Positions 53,001 to 61,407 of a stretch of DNA of 64,000 nt are shown here, in pieces (position 1 is the first letter of the stretch; every line of letters starts with the position of its first letter). The translations under genes and the position numbers were made by a program. The DNA comes from Mangrovicoccus sp. HB161399 (GTDB taxonomy: Bacteria > Pseudomonadota > Alphaproteobacteria > Rhodobacterales > Rhodobacteraceae): assembly GCF_013184745.1 (NCBI RefSeq), contig NZ_JAATVU010000006.1, positions 62,001 to 126,000 on the forward strand. Reading direction: 5' to 3'. Below the pieces are notes generated by a model, which ran no database searches, had not been told where the DNA came from, and worked only from the letters and a program-made list of their open reading frames with translations.

Positions 53001-54567
53001 GGGCTTCGCCTCCAAGTCGCTGGCCGAGAATATCGCCGAGGGCTACGGCATCCATGTCGCCGCCATGGCCGACCTGGAGAACGGCGCCCGCGACAAGACG
53101 CAGGCGATCCGCATCCACGAGGCAGACGGCAGCCTGAGCGACGAGATGAAGGCGCTGCTGTCGATCGCCTCCCGCGGCGGCGAGATCGGCTCGGAGACCG
53201 ATATCGGCCTGCGCATCGGCGACAGCGATCCCGCGGCGGGCTGGATGGAGATCCTGGTCGACGGCGTGAACCAGACCGACGTGATCCGGCTCGAAGGAAC
53301 GGTGGCGCAGGAAGCGGCCGACTACCTGGCGGGCGACACCGCTTCCGTTCTGGCGGACCTGCAGGCGGAATACGACGCGCTGGCCGAGAAGTTCCAGGGC
53401 TTCATCCCCTCGACGCTCTACGACCCGTTCCGCTTCCGCCACGTGATCACGCGCGACAAGTTCGCCTTCGCGCTGACCGATGCCGCGCGGACCTATGTCT
53501 TCGACGAGACCGTGGACACGATCAATGTCCGCGGCCGGCTGACCGACATCCGCGACACGTCGGAGGGCGGCTTCGCAAGCCAGAGCCTGCAGCAGAACAT
53601 CGAGGACGGCTGGGGCATCCACGCCGTGGCCGCGCTGCTGGCGCCGGTGGAAAGCAACCGCGAGAACACCGAGATCGACATCTGGGACGATTCGGGCAAC
53701 CTGAGCCTCGAGATGAAGGGCCTTCTGGCCGTTGCCTCCGAGGGCGGACTGGACGGCACCTGGAACGATTACGGCCTGCGGCTGGAGATCCCGTCGGACG
53801 AGCCGGGCGTGCTGCTGGTCTATGTCGACGGGACGCGCTCCACCGACGTCTTCAAGCTGACCGGGGCGCTCGGCACGGCGGCCCTGGATTTCGTCAATTC
53901 CGCCGCCTGCTCGATCGAGGCCGTTCTGGGCTACACGCCCTCCGACGAGCCCGCCGGCGGCGCGGGCAGCGCCGATCCGACCCCATCGAACCTGCTGGGC
54001 GCGGCCGACGGGTCGGGCGTGACCGAGCTGGAGATGGGCTTCGGACGGGACGAAATCCGCGGCTTCGACCTGGGCGACCGGATCGAGGTTGCGACCGCGG
54101 AGGGCGACGCGACCCCGCTGGAGATCATTCTCTACGGCCGCGACACGATCCTGAAATTCGGCACCGCACGGAATAGCGAGATCACCATCAAGGGCTATTC
54201 GCTGGACCCATCCGAGATCTCATGGGACGGCACGACCTGCGTCATCACCGGGACCCAGGCCGCGAACACCGCATCGGCGGCCGCAAAGCCGCTGCAATCG
54301 GGCACGGCGGATGCGGATGTCTTCGACTTCGCGGCAGGCGAAGCGGGCTTCGGCCGCCAGCACCTGAACCATCTCGGGGCGGGCGATTCCATCGAGGTGG
54401 ACGGCAGCGCGGCCGATTTCCTCGGGCTGCGCGTGGCGGACGGCAATTCGATCCTGCGCTTCGCCGATGCCGATGGCGGCTGGAAGAGCGAAGTCGTGCT
54501 CTGGCACACCGAGATCGCGGCGGACCAGCTGAGCTGGGACGGCGATCACCTGACCGTGCTGGTCTGA
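50008..54567 (+). CDS. Large M10/serralysin-type metalloprotease with RTX and novel repeat region
   Basis: A 1519-residue probable secreted protein. Residues about 50-230 are a metzincin protease: H-E-I-G-H-S-L-G-L-G-H at 162-172 supplies the three zinc His and catalytic Glu163, and M-S-Y with Met197 is the Met-turn. Calcium-binding G-G-x-G-x-D repeats follow at 337-368 and again at 497-520, separated by a Pro/Ala/Asp linker (454-478). Residues about 555-1300 hold four related modules in the order A-B-A-B that I do not recognise. The last 200 residues include another beta-rich pair resembling the RTX tail. There is no N-terminal Sec signal, as expected for type I secretion by a C-terminal signal; no ABC exporter is adjacent. 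Start ATG 50008 has GGAG nine bases upstream. Confidence 0.88.
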   Translation: MCDICSSVRVVSDDCSYEGLAAADYAGTGGSATISASLPSYTPEQIADYLESGYWQYNGTSDHHFDVAAGGTLMVKISGLSSKYKTFARDALKAWSEVSGIKFVETTTSSAAQIIMDDAVAGSAYASGSWDGNGIVSQMSINIGADWDDICGDAYTYQTFLHEIGHSLGLGHAGRYNGSAQLSDRVFANDSWQATVMSYFDQNQNPDVDADVSYTSTLMAADIIAIRNIYGANVTVNSGNSVYGANTNVTGTLSQLSAKLASGWAATIYDTDGEDTLDFSDLAAGSRINILRGGVSDIGGRTGNLIIDTFSDIENVTTGSGSDTVTGNALDNTIRAGAGNDLIDGGAGNDTLIGGAGDDTIDGGAGDDSIWLDLTSGATGNDRVLGFALGDLVEAFTGTYDPASCYAGHRQVGADLFLDFLTTSGQAASVCLVDTSWNADALSFAADRVIYAGTAAPAPAPAPEEPADPGTDPAPAPDSVSGIEITGTEQDDTLSGTIGDDTLTGGAGNDILIGNGGNDVYRFDLPGITGGGGSAALPQSGNFFGNPADAYLNFNLGTGYDPLDRIYGIADGQTQQAVNVGSTASTILIDDRISELKISGTLTSLTDLSEGSFHAQTLGENIKDKLGIHLAAYADLASAESDKGLTLALLDGQGALSLEMKVLLSIAAGGGAAGSAADYGLRLGSYDMTGDGMLELLVDGRGQTDILRFEGDIAKLAFDHVAIANTAADTTFADYQAEIDRIGGLIQNFHAATLSDAFRNTVDVARDYFSMSVLDAGRSYEIDETVKWFRIGGTLYDATDTTSETAFVNLGARAAIEAGYGLHVAAMTVPGDTTASARELMIYDTAGNLTAEFKALLTIADAGGAVDSGTDLNLRLGDWSAGDAALEVYIDGTLATDRVTLTGDLAAAALAYLGSAANDLDALFPEAVTPGATILSGAALKYKNYDLGSGYDPTLRYYDALRPQQTLSLSNQATTVVVDDSVNKIRLTGRLTNTNDAEGFASKSLAENIAEGYGIHVAAMADLENGARDKTQAIRIHEADGSLSDEMKALLSIASRGGEIGSETDIGLRIGDSDPAAGWMEILVDGVNQTDVIRLEGTVAQEAADYLAGDTASVLADLQAEYDALAEKFQGFIPSTLYDPFRFRHVITRDKFAFALTDAARTYVFDETVDTINVRGRLTDIRDTSEGGFASQSLQQNIEDGWGIHAVAALLAPVESNRENTEIDIWDDSGNLSLEMKGLLAVASEGGLDGTWNDYGLRLEIPSDEPGVLLVYVDGTRSTDVFKLTGALGTAALDFVNSAACSIEAVLGYTPSDEPAGGAGSADPTPSNLLGAADGSGVTELEMGFGRDEIRGFDLGDRIEVATAEGDATPLEIILYGRDTILKFGTARNSEITIKGYSLDPSEISWDGTTCVITGTQAANTASAAAKPLQSGTADADVFDFAAGEAGFGRQHLNHLGAGDSIEVDGSAADFLGLRVADGNSILRFADADGGWKSEVVLWHTEIAADQLSWDGDHLTVLV

Positions 54568-54632
54568 CGGGACCCGAGCGGGGGAGGGAGCGCGGCGCAG
54601 CGATGTTGCGCTTTCCCGCCTGCGGGCGCCTC

Positions 54633-55271
54633 TCAGCCGCGCAGCCCGTCCAGCGCGATATCGAGCGCCGTGCGGAACCGTCGGCAGCGCTCGTCCAGGC
54701 ATTGCTGCGTTCCCGGGTCCATCAGCTGAACCACAAGGTTCTGATGGATCATGTCGAGCAGGATCGACGAGACCAGCGCGGTATCCGCCGGGCGGATCTC
54801 GCCGCGCAGAATCGCGCGGTCCAGCTCCGCCCGGACGATTCCCATCGCCCGCTGGCGCAGCTTGCGCATGAATTCGCGGGCCATCTCGGGCCGGGCCGGC
54901 GCCTCGGCGATGATGCAGCGGAAGATTTCCAGCGGCAGCGCCGTCGGGCATTCCTCGCGCGGCTCGAGGATCAGCGTCAGCCGCTCGGCCAGCGGCAGGC
55001 CCTCCGCCTCCGCGGGCAGGTCGCGGATGAACTGGCAGCCGACCTTGTCGAAATAGGCGGTGAACAGCGCGCCGCGGTCCTCGAAGATCTCGTAGAGCGT
55101 GCGCTTCGACATGCCGGCGCGCCGCGCGACTTCCGCCATGGTCAGGCTGCCCGCGCCGCCTTCCTCGTAGACCAGGTCGAGCGCGTCGAGCACCAGAGCG
55201 CGCCGCGCCGCCTGCCCCAGGGCGGCCGGCCTGCCGCGGCGGCGCATCTTGCCGCAAACCTCGGTAACCAC
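54633..55271 (-). CDS. TetR-family repressor of the RND pump
   Basis: A 212-residue TetR regulator. The helix-turn-helix is S-L-T-M-A-E-V-A-R-R-A-G-M-S-K-R-T-L-Y-E-I-F-E near residues 43-65, followed by a ligand domain of normal size. I choose the GTG at 55271, which has AAGGAGG 7-8 bases upstream, over an ATG at 55301 without a site. It is divergent from the RND genes, with an inverted repeat between them (55370-55393), the standard AcrR-like arrangement. Confidence 0.88.
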   Translation of the reverse strand: MVTEVCGKMRRRGRPAALGQAARRALVLDALDLVYEEGGAGSLTMAEVARRAGMSKRTLYEIFEDRGALFTAYFDKVGCQFIRDLPAEAEGLPLAERLTLILEPREECPTALPLEIFRCIIAEAPARPEMAREFMRKLRQRAMGIVRAELDRAILRGEIRPADTALVSSILLDMIHQNLVVQLMDPGTQQCLDERCRRFRTALDIALDGLRG

Positions 55272-55369
55272 AGCAATTCCTCCTTCAGCCACTCTGATCA
55301 CGTCATCGTGATCCGAAACCCGGTCGCTTCCTCTGCCGCGCCGGGCTTGCCAAGCGGGGGATTCCGCAT

Positions 55370-55393
55370 TTATGAAACCCCTGAGTTTCGTAA
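55370..55393. promoter_or_regulatory. TetR operator upstream of the RND pump
   Basis: TTATGAAAC and GTTTCGTAA are inverted arms (eight of nine bases pair) around a 6-base spacer, midway between the repressor and adaptor starts. Size and place fit a TetR-type site. Confidence 0.65.
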
Positions 55394-55440
55394 TTCAAGA
55401 CCAGGGGCCGCGCAAGGTTCCCGCACGCGGAGTGCCAGAC

Positions 55441-56601
55441 ATGTGTTCCACCCGAATTTCCCGTCCCCTCCCGGCCCTTGCGCTCGCTTTCTGCGCGCTG
55501 GCCCTGCCCGCCGCGGCGCAGCAGGGCGGCGGACAGCGCCCGCCGAGCCCGGTCACCGTCGTCACGCTGGACCCGCAGCAGATCACGCTGACCTCCACCC
55601 TGCCCGGCCGCGTCGTCGCCTCCGGCATCGCCGAGGTGCGCCCGCAGGTGGCGGGAATCATCACCGAGCGCCATTTCAAGGAAGGCAGCCATGTCGAGCA
55701 GGGCGACCTGCTCTATTCGATCGACCCGGCGACCTACGAGGCGGCGGTGAAGCAGGCCAAGGCCTCGGTCGCGGCGGCGGAAGCGTCGCTGGCCGCCACG
55801 CAGCGCGACGAGAAGCGGGTGTCCGAACTGCTCGACCGCCGCGTCGGCACGCAGCAGGCCGTGGATGACGCCCGCACCGAGCGCGAGCAGGCCGAGGCGC
55901 AGCTTCTTGTGTCGCAGGCGCAGCTGGCCTCCGCGCAGATCGAGCTGGACCGTACCTCGATCCATGCCCGCCTTTCCGGCGAGATCGGCCGGTCGGACGT
56001 GTCCGAGGGCGCGCTGGTGACCACCGGCCAGACCACCGCGCTGGCGGTGATCCGCAACATCGACACGGTCTATGTCGACGTGACCCAATCGGCTGCCGAC
56101 GTGCTGCGCTGGCGCCGCCGCGGCGATGCCACGCAGCCGGGGGTCGAGGACCAGACGGTGCAGCTGCGCCTCGCCGACGGCACGGTCTACGAGCAGACCG
56201 GCACGCTGACCGCCGCCGAACCGCATGTCGACGAGCAGACCGGCGTTGTCGTGCTGCGCCTGACCTTCGACAATCCCGCCAAGCTGCTGCTGCCGGGCAT
56301 GTATGTCCAGGTGGAGATGCCGACCGCGACCGTCAACGACGTCTATCTCGTGCCGCAGGAAGGCGTGACCCGCGACCGCCGCGGCAACCCGATGGCGATG
56401 GTGGTCAATTCCGAGAACGTGGTCGAGACGCGCCAGCTGGACATCATCCAGGACCGCGGCAACAGCTGGATCGTCGACAGCGGGCTGAACCCGGGCGACA
56501 AGGTGATCGTTGCCGGCCTGCAGAAGACCGCCCCCGGCGCCACCGTCGCCCCCCAGGAGCGCGAGGCCCCGGCCGACGCCTCCGGTGCCGCATCGGAATG
56601 A
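55441..56601 (+). CDS. RND efflux periplasmic adaptor (AcrA/MexA type)
   Basis: A 386-residue adaptor. Residues 1-26 are a signal peptide (hydrophobic core A-L-A-L-A-F-C-A-L-A-L, cleavage after A-A-A); no lipobox is obvious, unlike AcrA. Then come the lipoyl halves (E-V-R-P-Q-V-A-G-I-I and S-I-H-A-R-L-S-G-E-I-G), an alpha hairpin between about 100 and 170, a beta-barrel and the membrane-proximal domain (V-P-Q-E-G-V-T-R-D). I start at ATG 55441, where the signal begins. It is followed by the pump gene after 47 bases. Confidence 0.9.
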   Translation: MCSTRISRPLPALALAFCALALPAAAQQGGGQRPPSPVTVVTLDPQQITLTSTLPGRVVASGIAEVRPQVAGIITERHFKEGSHVEQGDLLYSIDPATYEAAVKQAKASVAAAEASLAATQRDEKRVSELLDRRVGTQQAVDDARTEREQAEAQLLVSQAQLASAQIELDRTSIHARLSGEIGRSDVSEGALVTTGQTTALAVIRNIDTVYVDVTQSAADVLRWRRRGDATQPGVEDQTVQLRLADGTVYEQTGTLTAAEPHVDEQTGVVVLRLTFDNPAKLLLPGMYVQVEMPTATVNDVYLVPQEGVTRDRRGNPMAMVVNSENVVETRQLDIIQDRGNSWIVDSGLNPGDKVIVAGLQKTAPGATVAPQEREAPADASGAASE

Positions 56602-56648
56602 GCCGTCCCCACGGCCCGTTCTGATCCCCAGTTTCCCGGAGTACCTCC

Positions 56649-59600
56649 ATGGCCCGCTTCTTCATCGACCGACCGATCTTTGCCTGGGTGATCTCGATCA
56701 TCATCATGGGCATCGGCCTCCTGTCGATCTTCTCCCTCCCGGTCTCGCAATACCCGCAGATCGCGCCGCCCTCGGTGCAGATCCGCGCCACCTATCCCGG
56801 CGCCTCGGCCGAGACCGTCGCCAATACCGTCACCCAGGTCATCGAACAGCAGATGACCGGGCTCGACGGGATGCGCTACATGTCCTCGAGCTCTACCTCG
56901 GCGGGCTCGGCGCAGATCACCCTGACCTTCGAGACCGGCACCGATCCGGACATCGCCCAGGTCCAGGTCCAGAACAAGCTCAGCCAGGCCAGCTCGCTCC
57001 TGCCCGAGGCGGTGCAGCGCCAGGGCGTGACCGTGCAGAAAAGCTCGGCGGGCTTCCTGATGGTCGTGGGCCTCGTCTCCCCCGACGGCACGTTCCAGCA
57101 GGCCGACCTTTCGGACTACCTGGTGTCGAACCTCGTCGACGATCTCAGCCGGGTCGAGGGCGTGGGCAACGTGCAGGTCTTCGGCGGGCAATATGCGATG
57201 CGCATATGGCTCGACCCGGCCAAGCTCGCCGCCTACGAGCTGACCCCCTCGGACGTGGTTGCGGCTGTTTCGGAAGAAAACGCGCAGATTTCGGCGGGCG
57301 CCTTCGGCACCCGGCCGGCCCCCGACGGGCAGATGCTGAACGCCACGATCACGGCGCAGTCGCTGTTGTCGACGCCCGAGGATTTCCGCCAGATCGTGCT
57401 GCGCGCCGAAACCGACGGCGGGCTCGTGCTGCTCGATGACGTCGCGAAGGTGGAAATCGGCGCCGAGAACTACTCCACCATCGCCCATTACAACCGCGGT
57501 CCGTCCTCGGGCATGGCGATCAGCCTGGCGCCCGGCGCCAACGCGCTCGACACCGCGACGCGGGTGAAGGAACGCGTGGCGGAATTCGCCCGGTTCTTCC
57601 CGGAGGGCATGGAATACGTCATCCCCTTCGACACCACGCCCTTCGTCGAGATCTCGATCCACGAGGTGGTCAAGACGCTGATCGAGGCCATCGTGCTGGT
57701 GTTCTTCGTGATGCTGCTGTTCCTGCAGAACCTGCGGGCGACGATCATCCCCACCCTCGCAGTTCCGGTCGTTCTGCTCGGCACCTTCGGGATCATGGCC
57801 GCGCTCGGCTTCTCGATCAACACGCTGACCATGCTTGCCATGGTTCTGGCGATCGGCCTGCTGGTCGACGACGCCATCGTGGTGGTGGAGAACGTCGAGC
57901 GGATCATGCACGAGGAGGGCCTCGGCCCGGTCGAGGCCACGCGCAAGTCGATGGACCAGATCACCGGCGCGCTGATCGGCATCGCCATGGTGCTGTCGGC
58001 CGTGTTCGTGCCGATGGCCTTCTTCGGCGGCTCCACCGGCGTGATCTACCAGCAGTTCTCGGTCACCATCGTCTCGGCCATGGCGCTGTCGGTGCTGGTC
58101 GCGCTGACCCTGACGCCCGCGCTCTGCGCGACGATCCTGAAGAACACGCCGCACAAGAAGAAAGGCTTCTTCGGCCTCTTCAACCGCGGCTTCGACAAGG
58201 TGAACAACGGCTATGGCGGCTTCGTCGGCTACCTGGTCAAGCGTCCGCTGCGCGTCGGCCTCCTCTACCTGCTGATCGGCGCGGGCGTGGTGACGCTGTT
58301 CCAGCGCACGCCGACCGGCTTCCTGCCCGACGAGGACCAGGGCATCCTCTTCACCCTGATCCAGGCGCCGTCGGGCGCCACCGCCGAGCGCACCGAAGCG
58401 GTCGTGCGCCAGGTCGAGAACTACTTCCTCGACCAGGAATCCGAGAACGTCCAGGCAATGTTCGGCGTCACCGGCTTCTCCTTCGCAGGCCAGGGCCAGA
58501 ACATGGGCCTCGCCTTCGTGCGGCTGAAGGACTGGGAGGAACGCACCCGTCCCGACCAGAGCGCCCAGGCCATCGCGGGCCGCGCCTTCCCGGCCTTCAT
58601 GGGCATCCAGGACGCCATGGTCTTCCCGATCGTGCCGCCCTCGGTGATCGAGCTCGGCAACGTCTCGGGCTTCGACTTCTACCTGCAGGCGCGCGGCGGC
58701 CAGACGCACGAGCAGCTGCTGGAAGCCCGCAACCAGCTTCTCGGCATGGCTGCGCAGAGCCCGCTGATCGGCTCCGCCCGGCCCTCGGGGCTGGAGGATG
58801 CAGCGCAGTACAAGCTCGACATCGACTGGCGCAAGGCCGGCGCGATGGGGGTTTCGGCCTCCGACGTCGGCAACCTGCTGAACGTCGCATGGGCGGGCAG
58901 CTACGTGAACGACTTCATCGACAACGGCCGGATCAAGAAGGTCTATGTCCAGGGCGAGGCCGGATCCCGCGCAACGCCGTCGGACATCGAGCAATGGCGC
59001 GTGCGCAACGACTCCGGCGGGCTGGTGCCGTTCTCGAACTTTTCCGAAGGCATCTGGACCTACGGCCCGCAGGGCGTCGTGCGCTACAACGGCGTGCCCT
59101 CGATGCAGATCCAGGGCTCGCCCGCGCCGGGCGTGACCACCGGCGAAGCGATGGCGGAGATGGAGCGGCTCGTCTCGCAGCTGCCCGAGGGCTACAACCT
59201 GGCCTGGACCGGCCTGTCGCTGGAGGAAGTCGAATCCGGCAACCAGGCGCCGATGCTCTACGCTCTGTCGCTGGCTGCGGTGTTCCTGTCGCTCGCCGCG
59301 CTCTACGAAAGCTGGTCGATCCCCTTCGCGGTGATGCTGGCCATGCCGATCGGCGTGCTGGGCGCGCTGGCCGGGGCCTGGGTCGGCGGGTTCGAGAACG
59401 GCGTGTTCTTCCAGGTGGGCCTGCTGACCGTGATCGGCCTGACCGGCAAGAACGCGATCATGATCGTGGAATTCGCCCGCGACCGCTACACGGCCGGCGA
59501 GCCGCTGCTGGAGGCGGTGCGCGAGGCCTCGAAGCAGCGCTTCCGCCCGATCATCATGACCTCGATGGCCTTCTCGCTCGGCGTGCTTCCGCTGGTCCTG

Positions 59601-59771
59601 TCGACCGGCGCGGGCTCCGGCGGGCGGACGGCAATCGGCTCGGGCGTGCTCGGCGGCACGATCTCGGCGACCGTGCTGGGCGTGCTCTTCGTGCCGGTCT
59701 TCTTCGTGGTCGTGGCGCGTCTGACCCGTCGCCGGAATCCCGCCGCCGCGGCCCCGGCCGGACAGGCCTGA
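56649..59771 (+). CDS. RND multidrug efflux pump (HAE1, AcrB type)
   Basis: A 1040-residue inner-membrane proton/drug antiporter. It aligns with AcrB so closely that the proton-relay pair in helix 4 falls at the same numbers, Asp407-Asp408 in [13 protein letters not shown]. Twelve membrane helices and two large periplasmic loops are present, including the N-terminal [11 protein letters not shown] and the [15 protein letters not shown] repeat in the second half. No TolC-like outer-membrane gene is in the operon, so it must borrow one encoded elsewhere. A strong terminator follows. Confidence 0.95.
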   Translation: MARFFIDRPIFAWVISIIIMGIGLLSIFSLPVSQYPQIAPPSVQIRATYPGASAETVANTVTQVIEQQMTGLDGMRYMSSSSTSAGSAQITLTFETGTDPDIAQVQVQNKLSQASSLLPEAVQRQGVTVQKSSAGFLMVVGLVSPDGTFQQADLSDYLVSNLVDDLSRVEGVGNVQVFGGQYAMRIWLDPAKLAAYELTPSDVVAAVSEENAQISAGAFGTRPAPDGQMLNATITAQSLLSTPEDFRQIVLRAETDGGLVLLDDVAKVEIGAENYSTIAHYNRGPSSGMAISLAPGANALDTATRVKERVAEFARFFPEGMEYVIPFDTTPFVEISIHEVVKTLIEAIVLVFFVMLLFLQNLRATIIPTLAVPVVLLGTFGIMAALGFSINTLTMLAMVLAIGLLVDDAIVVVENVERIMHEEGLGPVEATRKSMDQITGALIGIAMVLSAVFVPMAFFGGSTGVIYQQFSVTIVSAMALSVLVALTLTPALCATILKNTPHKKKGFFGLFNRGFDKVNNGYGGFVGYLVKRPLRVGLLYLLIGAGVVTLFQRTPTGFLPDEDQGILFTLIQAPSGATAERTEAVVRQVENYFLDQESENVQAMFGVTGFSFAGQGQNMGLAFVRLKDWEERTRPDQSAQAIAGRAFPAFMGIQDAMVFPIVPPSVIELGNVSGFDFYLQARGGQTHEQLLEARNQLLGMAAQSPLIGSARPSGLEDAAQYKLDIDWRKAGAMGVSASDVGNLLNVAWAGSYVNDFIDNGRIKKVYVQGEAGSRATPSDIEQWRVRNDSGGLVPFSNFSEGIWTYGPQGVVRYNGVPSMQIQGSPAPGVTTGEAMAEMERLVSQLPEGYNLAWTGLSLEEVESGNQAPMLYALSLAAVFLSLAALYESWSIPFAVMLAMPIGVLGALAGAWVGGFENGVFFQVGLLTVIGLTGKNAIMIVEFARDRYTAGEPLLEAVREASKQRFRPIIMTSMAFSLGVLPLVLSTGAGSGGRTAIGSGVLGGTISATVLGVLFVPVFFVVVARLTRRRNPAAAAPAGQA

Positions 59772-59798
59772 TCCGCCGGCGGACCGGCTGCAAGGCGC

Positions 59799-59828
59799 AA
59801 GGGCAGGACCTCCGGGTCCTGCCCTTTT
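59799..59828 (+). terminator. Intrinsic terminator after the RND pump
   Basis: A 12-base perfect stem (59799-59810 with 59815-59826), a 4-base loop, and TTTT. It lies 28 bases past the pump stop. Confidence 0.9.
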
Positions 59829-59938
59829 CCGTTGCCGCAGAGCCGACGACGCGACGATCCGGGCGCTTTCGGTCGGCGGCGGCTTGTGGCCCTATGCCCG
59901 CAGAACGGGGCGGCAGATCCGCCCGCGCAGGGGACAAG

Positions 59939-60967
59939 ATGGCAGAAGCGATTTTCCATATCGGCATGGGCAAGACCGGGACCTCTTCGATCCAGGCAGC
60001 CCTGCTCGGCAATTCCGCGGCATTGGAGGCCGCCCGGACGCGCTACATGGGCATGTGGATGGAACATCTCGACCCTGCTTTCGGCGGCTTCGCGGGCTTC
60101 CTCAAGTTCCGCGACCAGCCGCAGGAGAATTTCGCGCCGCAAGCCGAACGGCTCGCGCGGATGATGGAGGAGGCCGGGCGGGACGGCGGGCCGCAGCGCT
60201 TCATCTTCTCCAACGAGGCCTATCTGCCGCTGCTCGGCACGTTCCGCCCGTTCTTCGCCGCGCTGGCGGAGCTGGTCGATCTCAGGATCGTCGCCTATGC
60301 CCGCCCCGCGGGCAGCTGGCTGCCTTCGGCCTGCGCGCAATGGGCGCTCCTGCACAAGACCAATGCCGGGCCGATCGAGACGCTCGGGGAGGCCGGCACG
60401 CGGCTGATGGTGCAGTACGAGCCGATCCCCCAGTGGCATGACATGTTCGGCGACCGGATGGTCCTCCGCCTCTTCCACCAGGGCATCGACATCCTGGAGG
60501 ATTTCAGCACGGTGATCGGCGTGCCGCTGGGGTCGGACGGGTTCCAGCGCCAGGCAAGGCTGCCGATCTCCGACCAGATCCTGCGCGCGGCGATCAACAA
60601 CCAGATGCAGCCGCCCTGCCTGCCGGACCTGGCCGAGCGCGTGTACCTGCCGCAGCCCCGCGGCGGCCTGACCGGATCGGTCTCGGGCAAGTTCCGCCAC
60701 CTCTTCGACAACAGCCAGCTGCGCCCGGTGATCGACGCGCATGCGCCGATGCTGCGCGAGATCGAGGCCAAGACCGGGATTGACCTGATCTCGGAACCGA
60801 TTGCCCCGACCCCGGCCTACGATGCCGGGCTGGTAGCCGACGAGCTGATCGGCAGCCTGCTCGACATCACGGCCCGCCAGGCGCTGCAGCTGCGCCGGTC
60901 GGAGAAGCGGATCGGCGAACTGGAAACGCGGCTGGAGGCGCTGGAGAAGCGCCTGTCCGGAGGCTAG
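59939..60967 (+). CDS. Sulfotransferase-like P-loop protein
   Basis: A 342-residue protein. The N-terminus H-I-G-M-G-K-T-G-T-S-S-I-Q (7-19) is the 5'-phosphosulfate-binding loop seen in bacterial PAPS-dependent sulfotransferase-like proteins. A second region, L-R-I-V-A-Y-A-R-P (about 113-121), fits the 3'-phosphate-binding strand and Arg. The last 45 residues form a probable coiled coil (R-S-E-K-R-I-G-E-L-E-T-R-L-E-A-L-E-K-R-L). The start is ATG 59939; an upstream in-frame ATG would add 15 residues without better support. It stands alone between the RND terminator and a convergent gene. Acceptor (glycan or lipid) unknown. Confidence 0.7.
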   Translation: MAEAIFHIGMGKTGTSSIQAALLGNSAALEAARTRYMGMWMEHLDPAFGGFAGFLKFRDQPQENFAPQAERLARMMEEAGRDGGPQRFIFSNEAYLPLLGTFRPFFAALAELVDLRIVAYARPAGSWLPSACAQWALLHKTNAGPIETLGEAGTRLMVQYEPIPQWHDMFGDRMVLRLFHQGIDILEDFSTVIGVPLGSDGFQRQARLPISDQILRAAINNQMQPPCLPDLAERVYLPQPRGGLTGSVSGKFRHLFDNSQLRPVIDAHAPMLREIEAKTGIDLISEPIAPTPAYDAGLVADELIGSLLDITARQALQLRRSEKRIGELETRLEALEKRLSGG

Positions 60968-61407
60968 CGGTCCCGCCTGCGGACCGGGCGGGCAGACTGC
61001 CTCTGCGCGGCGCGCGGCGCCGGACAGGTCAGGCGCCGGCGGAAGACATGCATTTCCGGGCAGACAATGGCGACCTGCACGCCTCCGGCTGTCGGCGCGT
61101 GACCGGTCGGCTGACGGCCACGGCAGCCGGGATCCGACCCTGCGCTTGCGGAACCGCCCGCCTCCCCGCCCAACCAGCTGGGGACCATGCAACCGGTCCG
61201 GCGCCATGCCGGCCGGGACCGGCATCGGGAATGCCAGCGCGGCTGTGCAAGCCCGGCCGCCTCTGACATGAGCCGCGGGCCGCTCCCGATCTCGGGCGCC
61301 GCCGCGGAAACGCCAGGCAGCCGGGTTCCCGCTTTCCGGCGCCCTTCCCTGCGGTCCCTCGCGGACCGCAACTGCCGGTCCGCGCCCGCGGGTCGTGTCC
61401 CGGCCGG
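60968..61407. other. 440-base gap between convergent genes, nothing recognised
   Basis: This lies between the stops of the sulfotransferase-like gene and the YdiJ-type gene. No frame resembles a protein family, and no convincing terminator, tRNA or repeat was seen. Weak GC-rich inverted repeats are present but not informative. Confidence 0.5.

Noticed and set aside
56343..58994. An 883-codon minus-strand open frame inside the RND pump gene
   Set aside because: It is antisense to a full-length AcrB-type protein and consists of His/Asp/Arg-rich shadow sequence.
60964..61371. Open frames between the sulfotransferase-like and YdiJ-type genes
   Set aside because: Low-complexity Arg/Ala/Pro sequences on both strands, overlapping each other, without start signals.
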